From assembly GCF_008370325.1 (NCBI RefSeq), contig NZ_VNIP01000003.1, positions 496,001 through 560,000 on the forward strand: 64,000 nt of DNA, written 5' to 3'. Of the stretch, positions 7,922-16,002 are shown piece by piece (positions within the stretch are counted from its first letter, which is position 1; each line of letters opens with the position of its first letter). The position numbers were made by a program, and so were the translations under genes. Under the pieces are notes generated by a model. The model had not been told where the DNA came from. It was given only the letters and a program-made list of their open reading frames with translations, and did no database searches. Origin of the DNA: Martinezella tropici (GTDB lineage: Bacteria > Pseudomonadota > Alphaproteobacteria > Rhizobiales > Rhizobiaceae).

Positions 7922-8536
7922 TCAATCGCCGAGCTTCATCCTTTCAAGGATAAGCGGATCATATTCCGGCGCGCGAATGCGGCGGCGATCCGGCTCCGGA
8001 ACAGTCAGCGGCTCGACGGCCATCAGCTTCTCCTTTGCCTCGAGCGCCAGGCGCTGATAGATAGCGGTGCCCTGGCGCTTCCAGGCAATCTCTTCCGGCG
8101 TCAACTCACGCACGACGCGCGCCGGCGATCCCAGAGCGAGGCTGTTTGCCGGAATTTCGGCGCCCGCCTTGACGAAGGCCATGGCGGCCACGATGGCATT
8201 TTCGCCGATGACGGCCTCGTCCATGATGACGGCATTCATGCCGATCATCGCATTGGCGCCGATGCGACAGCCATGCAGCACCGCGCCGTGGCCGATATGC
8301 CCTGCCTCGCCAATGACGACCTCGAGATTCGGGAAACTATGGACGACACACGTCTCCTGCACATTCGAGCCGCGCTCGAGCACGATGCGTCCGAAATCAC
8401 CCCGCAGCACGGCACCCGGCCCGACATAGCAGGCCGGGCCGATGATGACATCGCCGATGACGGTTGCGGCCGGATGCACGAAGGCTGCCGCATCGATGAC
8501 CGGGATCACGCCGTCATAGGAATAGATCTGCGCCAT
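7922..8536 (-). CDS. paaY: PaaY, gamma-carbonic-anhydrase-like thioesterase
   Basis: A 204-aa left-handed beta-helix protein built of hexapeptide repeats (for example VIGDVIIGPACYVGPGAVLRGD, GHIGHGAVLHG, ANAMIGMNAVI). The His residues in VHSF, GHIGHG and VLHG are at the places of the metal ligands in gamma carbonic anhydrases. PaaY in other bacteria hydrolyses dead-end CoA esters of the phenylacetate pathway. It is the last gene of the paaA-Y operon, starting directly after the stop of the thioesterase gene, and converges on the TetR gene with 9 bp between the two stops. Confidence 0.9.
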   Translation of the reverse strand: MAQIYSYDGVIPVIDAAAFVHPAATVIGDVIIGPACYVGPGAVLRGDFGRIVLERGSNVQETCVVHSFPNLEVVIGEAGHIGHGAVLHGCRIGANAMIGMNAVIMDEAVIGENAIVAAMAFVKAGAEIPANSLALGSPARVVRELTPEEIAWKRQGTAIYQRLALEAKEKLMAVEPLTVPEPDRRRIRAPEYDPLILERMKLGD

Positions 8537-9055
8537 TCAGTCGCTCCCCAATCCCTCGACGTCGCGTCCGGTTTCCGCCACCGCATCAAGCCGCTGCGCA
8601 AATTCACGGCGCAACGTCCGGCGAAGCTGGGCGGCCGTGTGCCGGCGGATATCGGCCGGCGTTTCCGGCACCAGCTCGGGCACACGAACCGGGCGGCCGG
8701 CCTCGTCGACGGCAACCATGGTGAAATAACAGGAATTGGTGTGGCGGCGCTGGCCGGAACGGATATTTTCCGCCTCGACCCGGATGCCGACTTCCATCGA
8801 CGTGCGCCCGGTATCGTTGATCGAGGCGCGGAAGGTGACGAGTTCACCGACATTGATCGGTTCCTTGAACAGCACCTGATCGACCGATAGCGTCACCGCA
8901 TATTGCTTGGAATAACGCGAGGCACAAGAAAAGGCGACGCGATCTAGCAGGTTCAGAAGGGCGCCGCCATGCACCTTGCCGCTGAAATTCGCCATATCGG
9001 GCGTCATAAGCACGGTCATTTCCAGGCGGTGCGGGTCTTGCTCGATTGTCGTCAT
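8537..9055 (-). CDS. acyl-CoA thioesterase (YciA/BFIT-type hotdog)
   Basis: 172 aa. The hotdog signature MANFSGKVHGGALLNLLDRVAFSCASRY contains HGG and the downstream Asp of acyl-CoA thioesterases of the YciA/ACOT group. A basic C-terminal tail (RRTLRREFAQRL) follows the domain. It sits between paaZ (4 bp upstream) and paaY (no spacing), so it is part of the paa operon. It is not one of the classical paa genes; it may release CoA from pathway intermediates alongside PaaI and PaaY. Confidence 0.85.
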   Translation of the reverse strand: MTTIEQDPHRLEMTVLMTPDMANFSGKVHGGALLNLLDRVAFSCASRYSKQYAVTLSVDQVLFKEPINVGELVTFRASINDTGRTSMEVGIRVEAENIRSGQRRHTNSCYFTMVAVDEAGRPVRVPELVPETPADIRRHTAAQLRRTLRREFAQRLDAVAETGRDVEGLGSD

Positions 9056-9059
9056 GCGC

Positions 9060-11117
9060 TCACTCTCTCGTTTTCGCCACCATCGTCAGAACGTCATATT
9101 GCGCGACGACGGCATCCAGCTGGTTGGTTACCTTGCAATCCCAGCGCACCTCGCCATGCTCGGCATTGATGCGGGGATTGATCTCCTTGCAGGTCAACTG
9201 CACCTTAAGCGTATCACCCGGATTGACCGGTGTCAGGAAGCGCAGATTGTCGACACCGTAATTTGCGAGAACCGGGCCGGGAGCCGGATCGACGAAGAGG
9301 CCGGCGGCGAAAGAGACGATGAGATAGCCATGCGCCACGCGGCCCTCGAAGAACGGATTGGCCTTGGCGGCCTCCTCGTCCATGTGGGCGTAGAAGGTAT
9401 CGCCGGTGAAATGGGCGAAGTGCTCGATGTCGTCGAGCGTGACTGTGCGCGTGGCGGTGACGAGCTGATCGCCAATCTTCAGCTCGGCGAGCGACTTGCG
9501 GAAGGGATGCTCGCTGCCGGTATGCGCATCCGCGCCATCCATCCAGCGTCCCGTAGCAGCCGAAAGCAGGCGCGGAGTGCCCTGCACGGCGGTGCGTTGC
9601 ATATAGTGCTTCACGCCGCGAATGCCGCCGAGCTCCTCGCCGCCGCCGGCACGGCCGGGGCCGCCGTGAACAAGGCCCGGCAGCGGTGAACCATGACCGG
9701 TGGAGCTTTTGGCGCTGGCGCGATTGCCGATCATCACGCGGCCATGGAACGGTGCAAGGCCGAGAACGACGTCCTCGGTGAAATGCGGGTCGTTGGTGAA
9801 AACGGAGGCCACTAGACTGCCCTTGCCGCGCCGCGCCAGATCGACAGCCTCTTCCGCCGTATCGTAGGGCATCACGGTGCTAACCGGGCCAAAGGCCTCG
9901 ACATCGTGAACGGCACGCGCCGAGCCTGGCTTGTCGCAATAGAGCAGGACAGGATTGAGGAAGGCGCCGGCGCCGGCATCACCGGACATGACACTTGGAT
10001 TATCGGGATCACCGCCGACGATCTCGGCATCGGCAGCAAGGTCGCGGATACGTGCCCGCACCTCCTCGCGCTGGCCGAGGCTCGCTAGTGGCCCCATGCG
10101 AACCGTCTCATCAGCCGGATTGCCGATCACCGTCTTGCCGAGACGATCGTTCAAGGCGGCAATGAGCGCTTCGCTATGGGCGCGGGGCGCGATGACGCGG
10201 CGGATGGCTGTGCATTTCTGGCCGGCTTTTACTGTCATCTCACGGGTGACTTCCTTGACGAAGAGGTCGAACTCCTCCGTGCCGGGTGCCGCATCGAGCC
10301 CGAGGATGGCCGCGTTGAGGCTATCGGCCTCCATGGTGAAGCGCACGGAATTTTCGATAATCGCCTTGTGTGTCTTGAGACGCTGGCCGGTTGCCGCAGA
10401 CCCGGTGAAAGTCACGACATCCTGGCCTTCAACATGATCGAGGAGGTCACCGACCGAGCCGCAAACAAGCTGCAACGCACCTTCCGGCAAAAGGCCGGTT
10501 TCGATGATGCGGCGAACCATGAGTTCAGTCAGGTAAGCCGTCTGGCTTGCCGGCTTGACGATGGCGGGAACGCCGGCAAGCAAGGTCGGCGCGACTTTTT
10601 CCAGCATGCCCCAGCAAGGGAAATTGAAGGCGTTGATGTGAACGGCGACACCCTGGAGCGGGCTCAAGATATGCTGCGCGGAAAAGCTCTGATCCTTGGA
10701 AAGCTGCTCGACATCGCCATCGAGCAGCACGCGCGCATTCGGAAGCTCTCTCCTGCCCTTCGAGGCGTAGGAAAGCAGGGTTCCGATGCCGCCTTCAATA
10801 TCGACCCAGCTATCCGCTCGCGTGGCGCCGGTTGCCGTCGAGAGCGCGTAGAATTCTTCCTTCCTCTCGAGCAGCGCCTGCCCGAGCGCTTTCAGCATCG
10901 CAGCGCGTTCATGGAAAGACATCCGCCGCAGTGCCGAGCCGCCCTTGTCGCGACCATGGGCCAGCGCCTGCTTGAAATCGATGCCCGAGGAATCGATAAA
11001 CGCGACCGGTGCGCCGGTCGAAGCGTCGAGCAGAGGCATGCCTTGCTTGGCGCCGGCGACCCAGGCGCCACCGACATAGCTTTCAAGCCGACGCGGCTGG
11101 TTTGCCATGATGTTCAT
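9060..11117 (-). CDS. paaZ: PaaZ, oxepin-CoA hydrolase / semialdehyde dehydrogenase
   Basis: 685 aa, the full two-domain form. Residues 1 to about 530 are an aldehyde dehydrogenase: FTGSAATGQ near 237, Glu263 in TMEADSLN, and the catalytic Cys302 in GQKCTA. Residues from about 545 to the end are a MaoC-type R-hydratase with FTGDTFYAHMDEE and the following FEGRVAHGYL, which hold the catalytic Asp/His pair. The hydratase part opens the oxepin-CoA ring and the dehydrogenase part oxidises the released semialdehyde. The start is either the ATG at 11117 or that at 11108; the upstream AAGGAAGG suits the first. Confidence 0.95.
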   Translation of the reverse strand: MNIMANQPRRLESYVGGAWVAGAKQGMPLLDASTGAPVAFIDSSGIDFKQALAHGRDKGGSALRRMSFHERAAMLKALGQALLERKEEFYALSTATGATRADSWVDIEGGIGTLLSYASKGRRELPNARVLLDGDVEQLSKDQSFSAQHILSPLQGVAVHINAFNFPCWGMLEKVAPTLLAGVPAIVKPASQTAYLTELMVRRIIETGLLPEGALQLVCGSVGDLLDHVEGQDVVTFTGSAATGQRLKTHKAIIENSVRFTMEADSLNAAILGLDAAPGTEEFDLFVKEVTREMTVKAGQKCTAIRRVIAPRAHSEALIAALNDRLGKTVIGNPADETVRMGPLASLGQREEVRARIRDLAADAEIVGGDPDNPSVMSGDAGAGAFLNPVLLYCDKPGSARAVHDVEAFGPVSTVMPYDTAEEAVDLARRGKGSLVASVFTNDPHFTEDVVLGLAPFHGRVMIGNRASAKSSTGHGSPLPGLVHGGPGRAGGGEELGGIRGVKHYMQRTAVQGTPRLLSAATGRWMDGADAHTGSEHPFRKSLAELKIGDQLVTATRTVTLDDIEHFAHFTGDTFYAHMDEEAAKANPFFEGRVAHGYLIVSFAAGLFVDPAPGPVLANYGVDNLRFLTPVNPGDTLKVQLTCKEINPRINAEHGEVRWDCKVTNQLDAVVAQYDVLTMVAKTRE

Positions 11118-11143
11118 CCGAATTTCCTTCCTTCATCTTTTCC

Positions 11144-11189
11144 AGCAATGCCGAACGGAAAGCCGCCATGCACTTTTCCTGGGATTGCT
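11144..11189. repeat. short intergenic palindrome between paaZ and the PaaA-like gene
   Basis: AGCAATGCCGAACGGAAAG pairs with CTTTTCCTGGGATTGCT around a short centre. It is the reverse complement form of the 5681 copy and shares the same centre. It ends at the stop codon of the upstream gene (11189), so in the mRNA it would fold right after that stop. Confidence 0.75.
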
Positions 11190-11944
11190 TAAACCAATCC
11201 GAGCGCAGACAGCTGCGCATCGACATCGGCCCGCCATTCGGCCAGCAAAGTTTCGTTGGGCGTATGGCGCAGGCCAAAGCGCGACAATGTCTCGAAGCGG
11301 GCCGAGCCGGCGTGACCGAAGCTCGCCGCAACACGGGGATACCAATAAGCGACCGATGCGCGCGCCTTTGCCCGCCCCTCATCATCGGCGACGATGCGGG
11401 CAAGCCCGGCGGCGCCGAGTTCGGCATGCCGCTTTTCGCGCGGCAGGATAGCGCGGAAGACCTCGGCCAGCGGCTGGTAGGAAACGCGCGCCATTTCCTT
11501 CAGCTGTATTATGCTGGCAGCACCCATCAGCACATTCATGACGACAGCATCCACCCAGCCCTCAAGCGGATAGTGGAAGACGGAAAGCCGCATGTCGCCG
11601 CCCTGTCTGACAGCACCAATATCGGCGCCGCGGGAAAGCCGCACCGCCCAGGGATGGTGGACGGCATAACGGCCGCCATCGACGCCGAAGGTCTCCATGA
11701 CCTTCAGGACCTGGCCGGCATGATCGGCCTTTTCCAGCACAATGCGTGCCGCAGAAATGCGCTCCTGAATCCCTGGCGCATCATTGATGATATCGGCAAA
11801 GCCGGCGGAACCGGCCAGTTCGCTATCGACGAAGCTCGCCATCAGGCGCAAGAGCTCGCCGCGATAGCGAGGCGGCACATTGTCGGGCGAGGAGAGCACA
11901 CCGCCCTTCTCCAGATATTGCTCGATCGGCATCATCTCGGACAT
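11189..11944 (-). CDS. extra PaaA/PaaC-family protein with altered diiron site
   Basis: 251 aa. Aligned by eye with PaaA of this cluster, it keeps the first-helix Glu (DSELAG, Glu42), and has LEKADHAGQVLKVMETFG where PaaA has [18 protein letters not shown], so the ExxH at that position is KADH (Lys72, His75). The second pair is intact (PREKRH, Glu170 and His173), but the Asp in PaaA's LVDGAA is replaced by Met (LMGAA). It is therefore a member of the family with an incomplete ligand set. It lies between paaE (24 bp upstream) and paaZ, in addition to true paaA and paaC. It may be a structural or regulatory subunit, or an oxygenase with another metal arrangement. Confidence 0.8.
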   Translation of the reverse strand: MSEMMPIEQYLEKGGVLSSPDNVPPRYRGELLRLMASFVDSELAGSAGFADIINDAPGIQERISAARIVLEKADHAGQVLKVMETFGVDGGRYAVHHPWAVRLSRGADIGAVRQGGDMRLSVFHYPLEGWVDAVVMNVLMGAASIIQLKEMARVSYQPLAEVFRAILPREKRHAELGAAGLARIVADDEGRAKARASVAYWYPRVAASFGHAGSARFETLSRFGLRHTPNETLLAEWRADVDAQLSALGLV

Positions 11945-11968
11945 CTCGTTCCTCCCTTCGATGCGGCC

Positions 11969-13045
11969 CTACTGGTCGTAGCTGACGACGATGCGGTCAG
12001 TGAGCGGGTGGCACTGACAGGTCAGCACATAACCCTGACGCACCTCGTAATCCTCGAGCGCGTGGTTAACCTCCATCTCGACCTCACCTTCGAGAATCTT
12101 GGCGCGGCAGGTGGAGCAGACCCCGGCCTTGCAGGCGTAAGGCACGTCCAGTGCATTTTCGAGCGCGGCATCGAGCAGGCATTGGCCATGCTTGGGAAAC
12201 TTGAAGACACGCGTCGCGCCGTCGAGCGTGACGGTCGCCTCGCAGCTCGTTTCATGATCGGCAGCGGCGATGCTCTCCACCTTGCGGCGAGCGCGGCCGG
12301 GCTGCGAGGAGGCGAAAAGCTCGAACTTGATCTGGTCGTCGCGCATGCCGTGCTCGCGGAGTGCTGCAGCGATCGCCAACATCATCGGCTCGGGACCGCA
12401 GATAAAGGCAGTGGCGACGGATTTCACATCGATCCAGCTCTTGAAGAGCGCCTTGCATTTTTCCGCGTCGATCCGCCCCGTGAAAAGATCGATCTCCTGC
12501 GCTTCGCTTTCGAGAATATGCAATATCGACAGGCGGCCGAGATAGAGGTTCTTCAGATCATCGAGCTCTTCGCGGAACATGATCGAGCTGATCTGCCTGT
12601 TGGCGTAGACCAGCGTGAAGACCGAACGCGGCTCGCGCGCCAGCACGGTCTTGATGATCGAAAGAACCGGCGTGATGCCGCTGCCACCGGCAAAGCCCAA
12701 ATAGTGCCGTGCCACGTCCGGCTCGATCGCAGTGAAGAAGGCTCCCATCGGCGGCATGGCTTCCAGCGTGTCGCCGGCTTTCAGATTTTCATTGATCCAG
12801 GTCGAGAAGCAGCCGCCATCGACGCGCTTGATGCCGACCTTCAGCACGCCTTCGTCCTTGCCGGCGCAGATCGAATAGGAGCGACGCAGCTCCTCGTCAT
12901 CGAACTTGCGGCGGAAGGTGAGATATTGGCCCTGCGTGAAGTCGAAGACGGCCCGATCCTCCTCGGATGGCGCAAGCGTGACGACAACCGCATCGCGCGT
13001 CTCGCGGCGTACGTCGGTGACGGTCAACGGATGGAAACGTGCCAT
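11969..13045 (-). CDS. paaE: PaaE, phenylacetyl-CoA epoxidase reductase
   Basis: 358 aa in the standard order: FAD domain with RRSYSICAG, NAD(P)H domain with GGSGITPVLSI, and a C-terminal plant-type 2Fe-2S domain with CKAGVCSTC plus a later Cys in VLTCQCHP. It passes electrons from NADPH to the PaaAC oxygenase. It follows paaD with 24 bp between them. Confidence 0.95.
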   Translation of the reverse strand: MARFHPLTVTDVRRETRDAVVVTLAPSEEDRAVFDFTQGQYLTFRRKFDDEELRRSYSICAGKDEGVLKVGIKRVDGGCFSTWINENLKAGDTLEAMPPMGAFFTAIEPDVARHYLGFAGGSGITPVLSIIKTVLAREPRSVFTLVYANRQISSIMFREELDDLKNLYLGRLSILHILESEAQEIDLFTGRIDAEKCKALFKSWIDVKSVATAFICGPEPMMLAIAAALREHGMRDDQIKFELFASSQPGRARRKVESIAAADHETSCEATVTLDGATRVFKFPKHGQCLLDAALENALDVPYACKAGVCSTCRAKILEGEVEMEVNHALEDYEVRQGYVLTCQCHPLTDRIVVSYDQ

Positions 13046-13069
13046 GAATGCGAGCCTCGTCCTGTCGGG

Positions 13070-13594
13070 TCAAATGCATTTGAAGTAATCGAACGGCTCT
13101 AGGCAGTCGGCGCAGCGATAGCTCGCCTTGCACGGTGTCGAGCCGAACTGGCTGATCTTTTCCGTAGTTGTCGATCCGCAGCGCGGACAGGCGATAGTAA
13201 GGTTGGAGCGGCCAGAAAGCCGGTCGATACGCTTCATTAAGATGCCGTCAGCGGCCGTGCCATCGATCGGCGGGGCGATGCCGTAGGCGCGCAGTTTCTC
13301 GCGCCCCTCGGCACTGATCCAATCTGTCGTCCAGGCGGGCGACAGCTGGCGCTTGAGGCGTACCCGGTCGAGGCCCTTTTCGGCCAGCGCCCGCTCGATA
13401 TCGAGATTGATTACCGTTGTGGCGGGACAGCCCGAATAAGTCGGCGTCACCGTGACGACAAGCGTATCGTCCTGCCAGCCGACGCCGCGGATGATGCCGA
13501 GATCGGTCAGCGAAATCACCGGGATTTCCGGGTCCGGCACCTCCGACAACCAGTGCCAGACCTCGTCGACCGAAGGATGCGGTGCGGTCGCCAT
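13070..13594 (-). CDS. paaD: PaaD, epoxidase maturation/assembly factor
   Basis: 174 aa. The N-terminal two thirds is a MIP18/DUF59 domain (DPEIPVISLTDLGIIRGV, then TPTYSGCPAT) related to iron-sulfur assembly factors. The C-terminus has a four-Cys zinc-ribbon-like segment (CPRCGS and YRCADC, with an extra Cys in TPCKAS). PaaD is required for active epoxidase in other bacteria, most likely for cofactor assembly rather than as a catalytic subunit. It is placed in the normal order between paaC and paaE. Confidence 0.93.
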   Translation of the reverse strand: MATAPHPSVDEVWHWLSEVPDPEIPVISLTDLGIIRGVGWQDDTLVVTVTPTYSGCPATTVINLDIERALAEKGLDRVRLKRQLSPAWTTDWISAEGREKLRAYGIAPPIDGTAADGILMKRIDRLSGRSNLTIACPRCGSTTTEKISQFGSTPCKASYRCADCLEPFDYFKCI

Positions 13595-13603
13595 GTCAGC
13601 CTC

Positions 13604-14386
13604 CTACCAGGTTGCGCCCGGATAGGCGCGCTGCAGGAACTGCATCTCGGTGAGGATATAGCCGAGATGCTCGGTATGAACGCCGCGCCGGCCGCCCTTG
13701 TGCATGTAACCATCCATCGGGCGCTCAAGCGTCGCTTCGGCCAGCGCATCGGAAACGATCTCGTCCCAGCCAGGTTTGAGGCTTTGCGGTTCCGGGATCA
13801 CCCCGGCCTGTGCCAGTGCCGCATCAGCGGCATCGCCGACGAACATTTCGCCGGTGAAGGCCCAGAGATCGTCGAGAGCATCTTGCATGCGGCGATGGCT
13901 TTCCGCCGTGCCGTCGCCAAGGCGAATGATCAGGTCTCGGCTGCGGTCGAGATGATAGGAGACTTCCTTGAAGGCCTTTTCCGCGATTTCGGCGATGCGC
14001 CGGTCGGTCGAACCTTTCAGCGCTTTCAGCAAGAGATAGTGCCAGGCGTCAAAGAGAAATTGCCGCATCAGAGTCTTGCCGAAATCGCCGTTGGGGCGCT
14101 CGACGAGCAGGATATTGCGGAACTCTAAACCATCGCGCAGATAGGCGAGATCATCCGCCGAGCGGCCCTTGTCTTCCACCTGTCCCGCCAGACTAAGCCA
14201 AAGCTGCGTCTGGCCGATGAGGTCGAGCGCGGTATTGGCGAGCGCGATATCCTCCTCCAGCGCCGGCCCGCGGCCGCACCATTCAGAAACGCGATGGCCG
14301 AGGATCAGCGCATTGTCACCAATGCGCAGGAGGAATTCGAAGAGAACGGCCCGGTCGACCGCCGGCTCAAGGGTAGCGGTCGCCAT
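13604..14386 (-). CDS. paaC: PaaC, structural subunit of phenylacetyl-CoA epoxidase
   Basis: 260 aa from the ATG at 14386; a GTG at 14389 immediately upstream, overlapping the paaB stop as GTGA, is also possible. RIGDNALILGHRVSEWCG, FLFDAWHYLLLKAL and KEVSYHLDRSRDL are typical of PaaC, the ferritin-like partner of PaaA that lacks a working diiron centre and supports the heterodimer. Overlap with paaB indicates translational coupling. Confidence 0.94.
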   Translation of the reverse strand: MATATLEPAVDRAVLFEFLLRIGDNALILGHRVSEWCGRGPALEEDIALANTALDLIGQTQLWLSLAGQVEDKGRSADDLAYLRDGLEFRNILLVERPNGDFGKTLMRQFLFDAWHYLLLKALKGSTDRRIAEIAEKAFKEVSYHLDRSRDLIIRLGDGTAESHRRMQDALDDLWAFTGEMFVGDAADAALAQAGVIPEPQSLKPGWDEIVSDALAEATLERPMDGYMHKGGRRGVHTEHLGYILTEMQFLQRAYPGATW

Positions 14387-14670
14387 CACATATGCCCCAC
14401 TTCATCGGGAATGTCGAAGAAGGTCGGGTGACGATAGACCTTCGAATTGGACGGATCGAAGAGCGGGCCTTTTTCTGAAGGGGCGCTGGCCGTGATCTCG
14501 GAAGACCGCACCACCCAGATGCTGACGCCTTCGTTGCGGCGCGTATAGACGTCGCGCGCATTGTTGATCGCCATCTCTGCATCGGGCGCATGCAAGCTGC
14601 CGACGTGGCGATGGTTAAGGCCGTGCTGACCACGAATGAAAACTTCCCAAAGCGGCCATTCACTGGACAT
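14386..14670 (-). CDS. paaB: PaaB, small subunit of phenylacetyl-CoA epoxidase
   Basis: 94 aa from the ATG at 14670 (MSSEWPLWEVFIRGQ), which has GGGAGTGAG at good spacing. GLNHRHVGSLHAPDAEMA, VYTRRNEGVSIWVV and the C-terminal DIPDEVGHM match PaaB, the small bridging subunit of the PaaABCE complex. It lies 29 bp after paaA. Confidence 0.94.
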   Translation of the reverse strand: MSSEWPLWEVFIRGQHGLNHRHVGSLHAPDAEMAINNARDVYTRRNEGVSIWVVRSSEITASAPSEKGPLFDPSNSKVYRHPTFFDIPDEVGHM

Positions 14671-14699
14671 GTTTCTCACTCCCTAATCAGCCTGCTCAC

Positions 14700-15704
14700 C
14701 TATTCGGCGGCAACCCTTGCGGCCGCGCGGCGCTCGGCTGCTTTCTCGGCATGCGCCGTCAGGCCGTCGCGGAACCACGCACCATCGTCCCAGGACTGCT
14801 TGCGGGCATTGAGGCGCTCCGCGTTGCAGGGACCGTTGCCGGCGATTACGCTGAAGAATTCCTCCCAGTCCGGCTCACCGAAATCGTAGCCGCCCTTTTC
14901 TTCGTTCCATTTGAGATCCGGATCGGGAACGGTCAGGCCGAGATATTCGGCCTGGGGCACGGTCTGGTCGACGAATTTCTGCCGCAGCTCGTCGTTGGAA
15001 TTCTGCTTGATCTTCCAGGCCATGGACTGAGCCGAATGCACGGAGTCATCATCCGAAGGGCCGAACATCATCAGCGACGGCCACCACCAGCGGTTCAAAG
15101 CATCCTGCACCATGGCCTTCTGTGCCAACGTGCCCTTCACCATCTTCATCAGGATGTCGAAGCCCTGGCGCTGATGGAAGCTTTCTTCCTTGCAGATGCG
15201 GATCATGGCCCGGGAATAGGGGCCGTAAGAACAGCGCTGCAGGGGAACCTGGTTCATGATGGCAGCGCCATCGACCAGCCAGCCGATCGCGCCGATATCG
15301 GCCCAGGTCAGCGTCGGATAATTGAAGATCGAGGAATATTTGGCCTTGCCGGAATGCAGCTGCTCATACATCTCGTCGCGGCTGATGCCGAGCGTCTCGG
15401 CCGCGCAATAGAGATAGAGGCCGTGGCCGGCTTCGTCCTGCACCTTGGCAAGCAGGATCGCCTTGCGCTCCAGCGTCGGGGCGCGGGTAATCCAATTGCC
15501 CTCCGGAAGCTGGCCGACGATTTCGGAATGGGCGTGCTGGCTGATCTGGCGGATCAACGTCTTGCGGTAGCCTTCCGGCATCCACTCCTTCGGCTCGATC
15601 TTCTGGCCGGCATCGACGCGTTCCTGAAAGGCGCGCTCCTGTGGATCCATCTCGTCGAGGGAACGGATGCGGGCGACATCGGTTTTCACCATCTGTGCAT
15701 ACAT
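14700..15704 (-). CDS. paaA: PaaA, catalytic diiron subunit of phenylacetyl-CoA epoxidase
   Basis: 334 aa, first gene of the operon, with GGAGGAAG before the ATG. The ferritin-like ligand set is complete: Glu61 (AHSEIVG), Glu91 and His94 (QDEAGH), Asp145 (LVDGAA), Glu174 and His177 (EESFH). PaaA binds phenylacetyl-CoA and inserts one oxygen to give the 1,2-epoxide. The 164 bp before the start hold a TetR-type operator at 15868-15879. Confidence 0.95.
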   Translation of the reverse strand: MYAQMVKTDVARIRSLDEMDPQERAFQERVDAGQKIEPKEWMPEGYRKTLIRQISQHAHSEIVGQLPEGNWITRAPTLERKAILLAKVQDEAGHGLYLYCAAETLGISRDEMYEQLHSGKAKYSSIFNYPTLTWADIGAIGWLVDGAAIMNQVPLQRCSYGPYSRAMIRICKEESFHQRQGFDILMKMVKGTLAQKAMVQDALNRWWWPSLMMFGPSDDDSVHSAQSMAWKIKQNSNDELRQKFVDQTVPQAEYLGLTVPDPDLKWNEEKGGYDFGEPDWEEFFSVIAGNGPCNAERLNARKQSWDDGAWFRDGLTAHAEKAAERRAAARVAAE

Positions 15705-15867
15705 TGATCTTCCTCCGTCCCAGCGCGTCCGACGCGCTCAAAAATGAGCGCAGACCTACGGTCGCCTTGAAGAACTCAATCAAGCTGAGGCTTTATGGCT
15801 TCACCAGTATAGGCCTGTTTCACGCCCTCCTCCACGAAACATCGATCCGACGACGAGCGCATTAACC

Positions 15868-15879
15868 GACCGATCGGTC
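15868..15879. promoter_or_regulatory. TetR-type palindrome in the paaA promoter region
   Basis: GACCGATCGGTC is a perfect 12-bp palindrome in the context AACCGACCGATCGGTCATTG, 164 bp upstream of the paaA ATG. It is one base different from the paaG site at 4369. The surrounding 300 bp (15705-16002) hold no gene; the stretch right of the site is AT-rich and is the likely promoter area. Confidence 0.65.
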
Positions 15880-16002
15880 ATTGTATTAGCATGCGACATG
15901 TCACAATACAAATGAATTTTTTTAGTTTTCTGTGACATTTAATATCGTGAAAGCACACTGCGAAGAGAACTCGCACGCTATGTGCCTGAGCGGATTAATC
16001 TT

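Noticed and set aside
11168..13102. A long open frame on the plus strand antisense to paaE and the PaaA-like gene
   Set aside because: It has no ribosome-binding site or recognisable protein features and lies opposite clear genes; it results from the high GC content at third codon positions. The same holds for long antisense frames at 27593-29476 and 47789-50149.
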